44,975 bases of DNA from a virus: IMG/VR virus record IMGVR_UViG_3300032242_003291, positions 272,285-317,259 of that record. One strand, written 5' to 3'. The position numbers were made by a program, and so were the translations under genes. The notes under the pieces were generated by a model, which was given only the letters and a program-made list of their open reading frames with translations, had not been told where the DNA came from and did not search any database. Shown piece by piece: positions 21,225 through 30,112 of the stretch; position 1 is the stretch's first letter; every line of letters starts with the position of its first letter.

Positions 21225-24179
21225 TTACATACAACACTCCAAACTATTTGTTACTGTTGAACCTCCATTTAAGACAATAGCATTATTGTTATAATGTCCA
21301 TATAAAGTTGGAGTACCATACACGTTATTGTTACAAATTGCATGATAATAGTTGTCAGCTTGAGTATAATATATGTCTACAGGGACTTTACTAATACAAT
21401 CATAGTATCTTAACCAAACTGTATTATTCCAATTAGGAGTTGAGTTACCATAAGAAGCATCAAAATCCGAGGTGGTTAAAACAAGATTATAATACGTACA
21501 ATCACATGACGATACAGGGTCAGCATTTTTCTGATATGATGTCGTAACATCAATTGTATCTACAGTATCTCCTGCAACTGATGTACAACAAATACATCCA
21601 TTTATTATAGGATTAGTTATATGTCCACTAATTTTTCCTTCCAAAACAGTAACACAACTATTTGTACTTATTTGTCCGTCAGTTATTACTAAATCTGATG
21701 TGCTTGTTACTAATATAGTAGAGGTACTTGATAAAGTAATATTATATGATTGGGTGTCCGTTATTGTTGTTTGAGACTCAGGACTACAATTTGGTCTCGT
21801 TGTTGTATTGGTAGTTGTTTTTGGATTTAATGCAACAAGATTATTACCGTCTTGTGATACCACAATTCCATTTGATATTGTACCAGTACCTGGTCCGTTC
21901 ACAATTTTGAATGAAGAGAAGTCCAAGGTAGCTTGTATTGTTACTCCCGTTGGTATTGCTGGTGTTGAAATTATATTATATCTACTTACTCCCGAATTTT
22001 TATTCGATGAAGGATTTGTTTGTGAATCGACTAATTTAAATGATAATTGATATGTTGTTGGTGCTTGATTAAATCCAATTGTAATAACATTTGATAAAGT
22101 TGTCCCTGAAGAATCTTTAACCAATGTAGTATATGTGTTCGGACATAAATTGAAGAAGAAGTTACTTGTTTGCCAAGTCAATCCATTATTGATTGAATAT
22201 ACATATGGTGATGTACCATAAGATGCAGCAATCGTAATTGAACCATCACAGTTTTGTGTTCCATTACAAGTACTATTTTGATAAGTAACTTGAGCTTGTA
22301 AAGGTACTTTGGTAGGACAATCACCTTCAGTCATTGTGACTGTATAAGTTATACTTCCTCCAGCCACTTGCCATAAAGCCGTTGGAATATTAGATGTTGT
22401 TGTACTTACGAATATTCCACCTCCATCGGAAATAAATGGTGTCTTCATATCTTGTTCAACAATTTCCCAAACAAGATTATTCCAAATAATATTATAAGTC
22501 CCGTTTGTCCAAGTAGTTTTTCCATTAAACATACCATTACATGTAAATTGTAATGGACCATAGGAAGTTGTACTACTAATTGCAACAAAACATAATTTAG
22601 GACATGTACCTGAAGGAGTAACAGTTGGAGTTGCAGTCACTGTTGGTGTTGGAGTTGATGTAGGTGCAAAAATACTACAAATTGTTGTTGCTGTATAATC
22701 ACGATAATAATCAATAACCGTGCATTGATAAGTTCCTCCTGAAATTCCTGATAATGTTTGATTTCTTTGTCCATTATCCCAATAAAACGAATAAGGGCTT
22801 GTTCCACCAGTTACATTCAAAGATAAAATTCCATCATTTGAGTTTGCAGAAGATGGATACTTAATAACATTACAAGTTGCACCCATGTCAAACAATGTGA
22901 ACACCTGACAATCGTTTTGAGGTTTATATACTGGTAAATTACTTGAGGTTGGAGTAATTGATGGAGTTAATGTAGGAGTTGGTGAAGATGTGATTGAAGG
23001 TGTGGGTGTAACTGCTGGTGTCGATGTTGTTGTTGGCGTAGGTGTTGGTGTTGGTGTTACACAATTTGCGGCATAACTGACGTATAACTTAGTCACACCA
23101 TTTGTTGCTTTTGAATAATCTAATGTGATAGGTAAACCGACTTGTGTTCCTTGAACAAAATTTCCACAGCAATCGGTATAATAATAATTTCCTGTTGTAA
23201 TACCTTGACCACAATTAAGTTGTGTAGTTGTAGGTGTTGGGTTGGGCGTTCTTGTCATTGTAGGTGTATTAGTAGGTGTAGAAGTGTTTGTTGGTGTTGG
23301 CGTGGGTGTATTTGAAGGTGCTGGTGTACTGGTTGATGTTGGTGTTGGCGTCGGTGTATTACTAGATGTTGGTGTCGGTGTTGGTGCAACGCAGTATTGA
23401 TAACTAACACAATTTCCACTACATGTTGAATAAACGTATCCTGATGGACAAGTATATCCTGAAGATGTGTAGTTTCCATTTATGTCTTGAGCAAGAGTAA
23501 ATTGTGTAACATTACCTGTTGTAAAGATAATATTCAAATCATTCATTGTAGTTGCTCCTGTTAATTGAGCCAATGTGTTGTCGTAAATTTCACATCCGAA
23601 ACCAGCAGGATTTGTACTTCCACCTGGGTCGTTCAATCCGTATAATTCCAACGTATGATTTCCAGCCCCAATTTCAACAGGGTATACATGCCAGTAGGTA
23701 AATGCACTATATTGACCTGAATAAGGTGCTGGTGAAGCCTTTGTGTTCAAGATTTGAACTCCGTCTAATACAAGTCTAAATTCATTATCCGCAGCAATAC
23801 CAACATAATAGGTTTTTGTTGCAATAAATCCTGTTAAACATTTTGAAAATCCTAACCAAGTGTTAATCGGAGTCGCATTTAATGCAGTTGTATCCCAAAT
23901 TGCGGTTCTATTCAAAGGTCCTTGACTTGAAGATAAACCTGGGTTAGCCCAAATATTGTTTGTTGTAACTATACCATAAGTTGTACCTGTACCACAAACT
24001 GAAAATCCTGGTTCATAAAATACAGTACCGTATCTTGAATATAAATTGTATGACGTTCTTACAACAGGTAAGATTGTTGTAGGAGGCGTAGCCCCAACCA
24101 CAACCTCTCTAAAACAAGAGTTGTCGTCATATGGGTACCAAGTATACGCTGGATTACAATCTGAACAGTTATATGCCAT
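21225..24179 (-). CDS. Pro-Thr-repeat fibre/adhesin with lectin-like and SprB-like domains
   Basis: The 984-residue, Cys-containing virion-type protein has several parts. Residues about 40-215 form a beta-rich domain (TYYVGIAADNEFRLVLDGVQ ... WHVYPVEIGAGNHTLELYG) resembling PA14/carbohydrate-binding modules. Pro-Thr tracts (TPTPTPTSTSTPAPSNTPTP and others) follow as extended linkers. Around 445-500 is a SprB-type repeat, GGTSPYSFYWDNGQRNQTLS then GISGGTYQCTV, with a second, weaker copy near 645-710. SprB repeats are known from Bacteroidota gliding adhesins. The C-terminus is another Cys-rich beta domain. It probably binds host surface glycans. The long Ser/Thr tracts are candidate O-glycosylation sites. 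Confidence 0.75.
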   Translation of the reverse strand: MAYNCSDCNPAYTWYPYDDNSCFREVVVGATPPTTILPVVRTSYNLYSRYGTVFYEPGFSVCGTGTTYGIVTTNNIWANPGLSSSQGPLNRTAIWDTTALNATPINTWLGFSKCLTGFIATKTYYVGIAADNEFRLVLDGVQILNTKASPAPYSGQYSAFTYWHVYPVEIGAGNHTLELYGLNDPGGSTNPAGFGCEIYDNTLAQLTGATTMNDLNIIFTTGNVTQFTLAQDINGNYTSSGYTCPSGYVYSTCSGNCVSYQYCVAPTPTPTSSNTPTPTPTSTSTPAPSNTPTPTPTNTSTPTNTPTMTRTPNPTPTTTQLNCGQGITTGNYYYTDCCGNFVQGTQVGLPITLDYSKATNGVTKLYVSYAANCVTPTPTPTPTTTSTPAVTPTPSITSSPTPTLTPSITPTSSNLPVYKPQNDCQVFTLFDMGATCNVIKYPSSANSNDGILSLNVTGGTSPYSFYWDNGQRNQTLSGISGGTYQCTVIDYYRDYTATTICSIFAPTSTPTPTVTATPTVTPSGTCPKLCFVAISSTTSYGPLQFTCNGMFNGKTTWTNGTYNIIWNNLVWEIVEQDMKTPFISDGGGIFVSTTTSNIPTALWQVAGGSITYTVTMTEGDCPTKVPLQAQVTYQNSTCNGTQNCDGSITIAASYGTSPYVYSINNGLTWQTSNFFFNLCPNTYTTLVKDSSGTTLSNVITIGFNQAPTTYQLSFKLVDSQTNPSSNKNSGVSRYNIISTPAIPTGVTIQATLDFSSFKIVNGPGTGTISNGIVVSQDGNNLVALNPKTTTNTTTRPNCSPESQTTITDTQSYNITLSSTSTILVTSTSDLVITDGQISTNSCVTVLEGKISGHITNPIINGCICCTSVAGDTVDTIDVTTSYQKNADPVSSCDCTYYNLVLTTSDFDASYGNSTPNWNNTVWLRYYDCISKVPVDIYYTQADNYYHAICNNNVYGTPTLYGHYNNNAIVLNGGSTVTNSLECCM

Positions 24180-24246
24180 TTATGATGTTATTATATCCTA
24201 TAAGTATAGGTTTTAATGATATTTTGTATAGGTTTATCATATCTAA

Positions 24247-24891
24247 CTAACACTGTACAAAGTTTACTATCTCACCAACAACGTTAATCTGCACCGCATA
24301 ATAATTACTTCCCCACCCCATTTTAATCCATCTATTTTGACCATTAAATGGATTATATAAAGTAATACCAACTTTAGTTTGATAAACCACAGCACCATTA
24401 ACAGGGACTGAATTTGCTTGACTAATGTAAGTGTAATAGTTATTAACCGTAATGGTTTCATTACAAGTATTTGCTGAGGTCACGGAAGTTGTTTGACCGA
24501 TAGCGTGTGTTGCGATTGCTGGCGTTAAGGATGGTGTTGGTGTAAAAGTTGGTGTAACTGTAGGTGTTGCAGATTGTGTTGGAGTTATTGTTGGTGTTAC
24601 TGATTCAGTTGGTGTTTGTGTTATAGTTTGACTTGGAGTTATTGTTGGTGTTGGTGTATGACTGGCTGTGGGTGTAGGTGTGATTAATACAACATTACCG
24701 TCAATACATCCTTGTGTATCAACAATCTTTACAACAAAATCTACTGTATCATAAGGGTCTGGTACATCAAATACAAATGGAAATGTTGATACAGTTGCAA
24801 CATAAACACAACTTGCACTATATGAATCACAATAGTATATGTTTACTGGTGTGTTAGCCGTTACTGATGTTATGGTTACTTGTTGACTCAT
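24247..24891 (-). CDS. Pro-Thr-repeat fibre protein, short
   Basis: I choose ATG 24891 (MSQQVTITSVTANTPVNIYY), which overlaps the stop of the preceding gene (ATGA). The 214-residue product has three parts. Residues 1-70 are a beta module paralogous to the whole neighbouring 72-residue protein. Residues about 72-135 are a Pro-Thr tract (TPTPTASHTPTPTITPSQTI). The rest is a C-terminal beta domain (TVNNYYTYISQANSVPVNGA). It looks like an accessory spike built from the same parts as the big fibres. Confidence 0.7.
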   Translation of the reverse strand: MSQQVTITSVTANTPVNIYYCDSYSASCVYVATVSTFPFVFDVPDPYDTVDFVVKIVDTQGCIDGNVVLITPTPTASHTPTPTITPSQTITQTPTESVTPTITPTQSATPTVTPTFTPTPSLTPAIATHAIGQTTSVTSANTCNETITVNNYYTYISQANSVPVNGAVVYQTKVGITLYNPFNGQNRWIKMGWGSNYYAVQINVVGEIVNFVQC

Positions 24892-25106
24892 TGAACTACT
24901 GTTACTCCTGAAATTATACAATTATTATTATCAATCACTTTCAACATATAAGATGGTGAAGTGTTGTATGGCGATGGTATGTCAAATATGTATGGAGTTG
25001 AACTTATTGTTGTAATATAAAAACAAGCCGAGCCATTGGGTTGACAAACAAACACATCGTATGGTGATTGTCCTGTTATACTATCTATTGTTACTTGAAT
25101 TGCCAT
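24888..25106 (-). CDS. Small beta-module protein paralogous to neighbour's N-terminus
   Basis: A 72-residue protein, MAIQVTIDSITGQSPYDVFV ... TPYIFDIPSPYNTS ... KVIDNNNC. It aligns along its length with residues 1-70 of the next gene (for example IFDIPSPYNT against VFDVPDPYDT, and KVIDNNNC against KIVDTQGC). It lacks the Pro-Thr tract and C-terminal domain. It is coupled to that gene by a 4-nt ATGA overlap. It may be a duplicated module, an assembly partner or a capping unit. Confidence 0.65.
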   Translation of the reverse strand: MAIQVTIDSITGQSPYDVFVCQPNGSACFYITTISSTPYIFDIPSPYNTSPSYMLKVIDNNNCIISGVTVVQ

Positions 25107-25119
25107 TATCTTAAATATT

Positions 25120-28100
25120 TTAACAAGCTACCGAACTATATGTTACGTTAGGATTATCGGTACCTGAAACACAACTTCCACAAATACTTGCACCCTGAGG
25201 GAAGTATTGTCCTTGTCCGTTACATACATCAGTTTGTCCACTATTTGTTCCCGCCTGAACAAGGACAAAGAATGATGCCGTACTATTCAAATAAATAGGG
25301 TTAAGACATTGTGTACCACTATTACCATTTTGATAATAAACAGTAACATTCACTAGTGTATCCACACTAACATTATTATCCAAATAAACTGATGCACCCA
25401 TAAAGTCATCAATAGTTCCTCCAACGCAAGGTTGCATAAACCCACCTGCTTGAGTTACTTTTGATGGTGGTTTTGTTTGACAAGTATTACAATCATCATA
25501 GGTTATTGTAGGTGCGGAAGAGAAATAATCTCCTGTAAACGTAATTGGCGTTGTATTTTGCGGTGCAATATAGTTAGAATCATATCTACCTAAATAAATC
25601 CAACAATTACCACTACCATCTTTGAATGTTTGATTTGCCGATATTGTGAATGATAATGGTAATGTTTGTATTACTGTTATTATGTTTCCTGATATTGTTG
25701 AACAACTTTGGGCAACATAGACATATACTGGCGATGGAGTCATAGTCGGAGTTTCAGTTGGCGTTGGTGTGTTGGTCGCGGTTTCTGTAGGTGTTTGTGT
25801 CATAGTTGGAGTCGGTGTAGGTGTATCACTACCTGTTGGAGTTGGAGAACTACCAATAGTTGGAGTAGTCGATGGTGTTGCTGTTTGGCTTGCAGTTTGA
25901 GTTGGTGTTACAGGAGATGTTGTAACAGGTGTACTTGTTTGAGTTGGTGTAGGTGTAGGGGTGTTTGTTGCTGTAGTTGTAACTGATGGGGTAGGAGTTG
26001 GATAGATTGAACAATAAGCACAAGAACCATATATTTGATATATGAAGTTAACAGTAGAATTAGATGAAATATTACTGTCGTCTCTTGTATACGTAACACA
26101 CATATTTTCATTGTTGATGTTTGCAAAGAATGTTGTTCCTGTAATAATACTTACCCCACTAAACACTAATGAATCTGAAGTATATAATTCTTTACCTGTA
26201 TCACAATTTGTTAAAACTTTTGCAGATACACAACTAAATCTCTCATCTAACATAACAAATGTTGCCTTACCTTGAACATCAACAGTTCTTGTTAACGTCA
26301 CAGATGGTGTATTTGTTATTGTTGGAGTAATTGCTGGTGTGTAACCACTCATAGTGAATGAAATTGCTTTGTTATCACAAATCATTCCTGTTGGTGAAGG
26401 TGTTGGTGTTAAACCAAATGAGTTTATATCAAAATTAACATCAGCACAAGCAACACTCGGTGTTGGTGTTGGCAATGGTTCCCAATCACAATCAAAATAT
26501 GCATTGAAATCAAAAGTATTACAATTGATTGGCGTTGGTGTTGGTGTAGGACAAACTCCTCCTGTGAATTCATTTGCAGAAATATCAGGACATTGAGAAT
26601 AACATGGTGTTGCTCCTTGTAATATACAAGAACCACCAAGACTATTACTTAAACACCATGCACTTCCGTTATAATAAATGTATGCTGTTGTAACACCATC
26701 CCCAACATAATACTGTCTTGTATTATATGTTCCCGCATCCGTGTAATTTCCATTGTAATTCAATAGACTTGATAAAGATGACCTTAAACAAAATGTACTA
26801 TAAGAACATGGTGCTGCGGTTGATGAAACCGTTGGTGTCATTGTTGGTGTTGTATATGGTGTTGGTGTTGGACTTGGATTTAATAAACACGATTTACAAT
26901 CAGAATAACTTGGTGCACCTAAATCGGGACCACCAGGACCTGAGAATTCAATCCAAGAATAACATTCTCCACTATAAATGTAAGTCGCACCAACAAATGC
27001 AGTGTCTTCTTCAACGTTTGCATAAAATACCGTTTGGTCTGTACACTTACTAAGTAAAGAGGCTTTATTAGCTGACCTTGGACAAATATTATCACCACAT
27101 CCTCCATCAGTCATCAAGAAAGAAACCCCATATCCATTATATTGTGGACCTGTACCATCATTTATCACACTCGTTGCACAACCTGTAAATTGAGTGCTAC
27201 CTGTAATATAATATGTGACACCAATTGTGGATGGAATTGCTGGGTCATTAAATCTAAAAATGTTAGTTGCGTTAGAACAATCTACAAATTGAACAGTATA
27301 ACCTAATGTAGGTGAAGGTGTTGGAGTCTGTGTTGGCGTCTGTGTTGGCGTTTCAGTATTAGTTGGAGTTGGTGTTGGAGTATCACTACCTGTCGGTGTT
27401 GGCGTTTCAGTATTAGTTGGAGTTGGTGTTGGAGTATCACTACCTGTTGGTGTTGGCGTTTCAGTATTAGTTTGAGTTGGAGTCTGAGTTGGCGTTTCAG
27501 TATTAGTTGGAGTTGGTGTTGGAGTATCACTACCTGTAGGAGTTTGAGTTGGAGTTATTGTTGGGTCAGGTGTTGAAGTTGGTGTCGGGTCTGGTGGAGG
27601 TGCAATACATGCCAAATCAAAACAATCCGCAGGTGCTGGAAATAATAAAGTATCTAAATCAAAATCAAATGGCTGTGGTGTTTGACTTGGAGCAACGTCA
27701 GGTAACAAATAACAAGTGTATATAGAAGTTTGAACCCAACTACCTTGTAAACCACCATTTGTACTTCTTCCTATTTTTGTACCTACACCAGTACAAGGTG
27801 ACATACTATAATAGTAGTAGGACACGGAAGGTGTAGATGCTGGTGTTGAATCAGGTGTAGATGCTGGTGTTGAATCAGGTGTAGATGCTGGTGTTGAATC
27901 AGGTGTTGGTGTTGGTGTAGTAATATCACCTGGACAATATTGACCACAAGAACCCAAGTCGGTTAAAAATCCAACATATGGGCCAGTTATACTAATTGCA
28001 CATACACTATCACCATAATTTATATCTACGTTACTGTAACTTACATTATTACAATCTGTATAATAAAACCCACCGTAATTACCAGAATTATTATAATATG

Positions 28101-28440
28101 TGGTACATTGAATACATGGGATTGTAGGTGTAACAGTTGGAGTTGGGTCTGGTGTTGGTGGTGGTCCACAAAGGATTCCAGTGTTAATGAATGAACTATT
28201 TAATGCATCAATTTGTGCATCATTCTGATAATAGAAAGCAGTTGTAGTTCCAAATTCATCAAAACAGGTTGAAGCACTATAAGTTCCTGAAGAAGTGTAA
28301 CTTTCAGTTATTGTGTTACCTAAACAGTCTTGATACATCATATAAACTGTTCCGTCAACATATGGATAACTTCCGCTGTTGCCGAATGAGTTTGCAATGT
28401 CAACACCATCAATATAAAGCTCTAAATATTTACACGCCAT
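25120..28440 (-). CDS. Giant Pro-Thr-repeat fibre/adhesin
   Basis: The 1106-residue protein opens MACKYLELYIDGVDIANSFG and alternates short Cys-rich beta modules (such as YYNNSGNYGGFYYTDCNNVS) with at least six Pro-Thr-Ser-Glu tracts. The longest tract (about 290-380) is built from an 18-residue unit, TNTETPTPTGSDTPTPTP, encoded by tandem 54-bp DNA repeats. An 8-residue unit, DSTPASTP, is present three times near 175-205. There is no signal peptide, as expected for a virion component. The tracts are probably stiff extended spacers and good acceptors for O-linked sugars. Repeat number is likely to vary by slippage. Confidence 0.72.
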   Translation of the reverse strand: MACKYLELYIDGVDIANSFGNSGSYPYVDGTVYMMYQDCLGNTITESYTSSGTYSASTCFDEFGTTTAFYYQNDAQIDALNSSFINTGILCGPPPTPDPTPTVTPTIPCIQCTTYYNNSGNYGGFYYTDCNNVSYSNVDINYGDSVCAISITGPYVGFLTDLGSCGQYCPGDITTPTPTPDSTPASTPDSTPASTPDSTPASTPSVSYYYYSMSPCTGVGTKIGRSTNGGLQGSWVQTSIYTCYLLPDVAPSQTPQPFDFDLDTLLFPAPADCFDLACIAPPPDPTPTSTPDPTITPTQTPTGSDTPTPTPTNTETPTQTPTQTNTETPTPTGSDTPTPTPTNTETPTPTGSDTPTPTPTNTETPTQTPTQTPTPSPTLGYTVQFVDCSNATNIFRFNDPAIPSTIGVTYYITGSTQFTGCATSVINDGTGPQYNGYGVSFLMTDGGCGDNICPRSANKASLLSKCTDQTVFYANVEEDTAFVGATYIYSGECYSWIEFSGPGGPDLGAPSYSDCKSCLLNPSPTPTPYTTPTMTPTVSSTAAPCSYSTFCLRSSLSSLLNYNGNYTDAGTYNTRQYYVGDGVTTAYIYYNGSAWCLSNSLGGSCILQGATPCYSQCPDISANEFTGGVCPTPTPTPINCNTFDFNAYFDCDWEPLPTPTPSVACADVNFDINSFGLTPTPSPTGMICDNKAISFTMSGYTPAITPTITNTPSVTLTRTVDVQGKATFVMLDERFSCVSAKVLTNCDTGKELYTSDSLVFSGVSIITGTTFFANINNENMCVTYTRDDSNISSNSTVNFIYQIYGSCAYCSIYPTPTPSVTTTATNTPTPTPTQTSTPVTTSPVTPTQTASQTATPSTTPTIGSSPTPTGSDTPTPTPTMTQTPTETATNTPTPTETPTMTPSPVYVYVAQSCSTISGNIITVIQTLPLSFTISANQTFKDGSGNCWIYLGRYDSNYIAPQNTTPITFTGDYFSSAPTITYDDCNTCQTKPPSKVTQAGGFMQPCVGGTIDDFMGASVYLDNNVSVDTLVNVTVYYQNGNSGTQCLNPIYLNSTASFFVLVQAGTNSGQTDVCNGQGQYFPQGASICGSCVSGTDNPNVTYSSVAC
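27359..27538. repeat. Tandem 54-bp coding repeats in fibre gene
   Basis: A 54-bp unit begins at 27359, 27413 and 27467, followed by a 36-bp partial unit and another copy start at 27503. Each unit encodes 18 residues of the Thr-Pro-Glu-Ser tract. Near-identity at DNA level points to recent expansion or homogenisation. Confidence 0.75.
27830..27901. repeat. Tandem 24-bp coding repeat, three copies
   Basis: The 24-bp unit GGTGTAGATGCTGGTGTTGA-ATCA is repeated three times without change and encodes the octapeptide DSTPASTP on the minus strand. Perfect identity suggests recent slippage-type expansion. Confidence 0.75.
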
Positions 28441-28544
28441 ATCATTATCTTACACTATAAATAACCAGTTATTTGTTTTTATACAAGAAAATATAGTTTT
28501 ATCTAAAACTAAATAAAGGGCGGTCAGGACTATATTTATGATAT

Positions 28545-28721
28545 ATGAAACTTCTAAAGACAATAAAAAAAATTATACAAGAGGCTGAGGAGCAATACAA
28601 CGCTGCGTCCGAAACAAATTTACCATTAGAAGAAATCGACAGATTAGAGAAACATTATAAAGATTCTCTCAGATTACTTAGATTGTATAATTCGAAACAA
28701 GAAAAAAAAGAAAAAAAATAA
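28545..28721 (+). CDS. Small coiled-coil protein on plus strand
   Basis: A 58-codon frame, ATG 28545 to TAA 28721: MKLLKTIKKIIQEAEEQYNA, then ASETNLPLEEIDRLEKHYKD and a lysine-rich tail. It is a plain amphipathic helix or coiled coil with a basic end. It is the only plausible gene on this strand among minus-strand fibre and sugar genes, and it ends exactly where the convergent methyltransferase gene ends. A TATATTTATG box lies just upstream. Codon pattern and length support a real gene, but no family is recognised. Confidence 0.5.
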   Translation: MKLLKTIKKIIQEAEEQYNAASETNLPLEEIDRLEKHYKDSLRLLRLYNSKQEKKEKK

Positions 28722-29570
28722 TTATTTTATAGCCATACCAATTCCACCTTTGGAATATATTTTATATCCATTATTCTCAAGATAAGAAACTAAAGTATTT
28801 TTTTCATCATTTTCCAAATTAAAATCTTCGTAGATAATGAAATTAGGTAATTCATCAATTTTAATCGACAATAGTAATTTAGCATCAAGTCCTTCAACGT
28901 CTAAATGTATCCAATCCAATTTTTTATTATACGCTGAAAAATGATTAAATATTAAGTCATTTATTGATATTGAACTTCTTTTTGTAGAGTGTATTTCTTC
29001 TTTCTCCCAAAAATCAATAACCCTTTTTATCACGCTATTTGTATACCCTTTTCCTCCTTCGTAAAACTCGACATCAGAACCATCGGTTGTAATTAAATTA
29101 TTTACAAGAGTTACCCCTTGTTTTCCTTCGTAGTTTTTTTTCAACTCAATGAATTGTTTTTCACTTCCTTCTACAAGAACCATATCTGACATAAAATTTC
29201 TAACTAGTGGTACCCATTCACCAAATTCACCGTCATGAGTTCCAATAACAAGACCTTTAGGTTTAATTCCTTTATTAATTAGTGATTTACAATAAAGCCA
29301 TAACGATTTGTAAAATATTGACCCGTGTTGAATTACATCCCACCTGTATTGATAAATAAAATTGCCTTGGGCATCTCTAACTACAACATCATTCATTTCA
29401 GTATTTGGAAATTTAGCCCACATTTCATTAGTTAAATTTGTTTCCCAAACAATTTTTTTTGATAAGGCATTTTTAATTTGAAAATTAATCGGCAATTGTT
29501 CGGGTGTAAAAATACCCGTAAGGTTACCAGTTTCTATTTTAATATCATCGGAATAGATTATGTTAATCAT
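28722..29570 (-). CDS. FkbM-family methyltransferase
   Basis: The 282-residue protein has an N-terminal extension of about 100 residues, then a SAM-binding fold: GLVIGTHDGEFGEWVP (motif I), MVLVEGSEKQFIEL (motif II), and the FkbM features TNSVIKRVIDFW and LDWIHLDVEGLDAKLL. FkbM enzymes O-methylate sugars or polyketides. It is translationally coupled to the acetyltransferase upstream (ATGA overlap), so it probably methylates the sugar built or transferred by this operon. It is the last minus-strand gene of the sugar island. Confidence 0.82.
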   Translation of the reverse strand: MINIIYSDDIKIETGNLTGIFTPEQLPINFQIKNALSKKIVWETNLTNEMWAKFPNTEMNDVVVRDAQGNFIYQYRWDVIQHGSIFYKSLWLYCKSLINKGIKPKGLVIGTHDGEFGEWVPLVRNFMSDMVLVEGSEKQFIELKKNYEGKQGVTLVNNLITTDGSDVEFYEGGKGYTNSVIKRVIDFWEKEEIHSTKRSSISINDLIFNHFSAYNKKLDWIHLDVEGLDAKLLLSIKIDELPNFIIYEDFNLENDEKNTLVSYLENNGYKIYSKGGIGMAIK

Positions 29571-30112
29571 AAATGTTTGTCTATAAAGTTATCTATATTA
29601 TCTGACCATAAGTCCATGGCCTCTGTTTTTATTCTATCTTCAGTCCAATCCCACCAAGAAATTTTTAATAAAGATTCTATTTGTTTTTCACTGAATCGGT
29701 ATTTTACTACTTTACTAGGATTTCCAACCACTATCGCATACGGTGGTACATCTTTAGCAATAGTCGCTGTTGAGCCAATTATTGCTCCGTGACCAATCTT
29801 AACTCCTGACATAATTGTAGACTTAGCGCCAATCCATACGTCGTTTCCAATTACAATATCCCCCTTACACGCAGGATGACCCATACTCATATGCATGTCT
29901 GCAATCTCAGGTGTGACTGGTCCCCACAATTGTGAACTTGTTGTCACCCAATCAGGTCTATGATTTGCATGTAAAAAGAAATTGCAATCTCTTCCTATTG
30001 AAGTGTATTTTCCAACGTGGATATGGTATTGGTCACTCCAAGAAATTATGTTAACATTTCGGTCAAAATACGTTCCTCTATCCGCGTGCCAAAGATGAAG
30101 ATTTTCTATCAT
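29567..30112 (-). CDS. Hexapeptide-repeat acetyltransferase (CatB/Vat type)
   Basis: The 181-residue protein forms a left-handed beta helix. Visible are the short strands HVGKYTSIGRDCNFFLHANH with the catalytic-type His, then GDIVIGNDVWIGAKSTIMSG, VKIGHGAIIGSTATIAKDVP and PYAIVVGNPSKVVKYRF. This matches xenobiotic/CatB-like and sugar O-acetyltransferases that act as trimers with acetyl-CoA. Context among glycosyltransferases favours sugar acetylation over antibiotic inactivation. It has ATGA overlaps with both neighbours. Confidence 0.85.
   Translation of the reverse strand: MIENLHLWHADRGTYFDRNVNIISWSDQYHIHVGKYTSIGRDCNFFLHANHRPDWVTTSSQLWGPVTPEIADMHMSMGHPACKGDIVIGNDVWIGAKSTIMSGVKIGHGAIIGSTATIAKDVPPYAIVVGNPSKVVKYRFSEKQIESLLKISWWDWTEDRIKTEAMDLWSDNIDNFIDKHL

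Noticed and set aside
24186-24246. Short CCTATA/TATAGG hairpin upstream of the 984-residue fibre gene as a terminator
   Set aside because: Six AT-rich base pairs without a following T run; too weak to call.
29567-30112. Antibiotic-resistance acetyltransferase
   Set aside because: The CatB/Vat-like fold is shared with sugar acetyltransferases, and the gene is translationally coupled to glycan genes, so resistance is unlikely.
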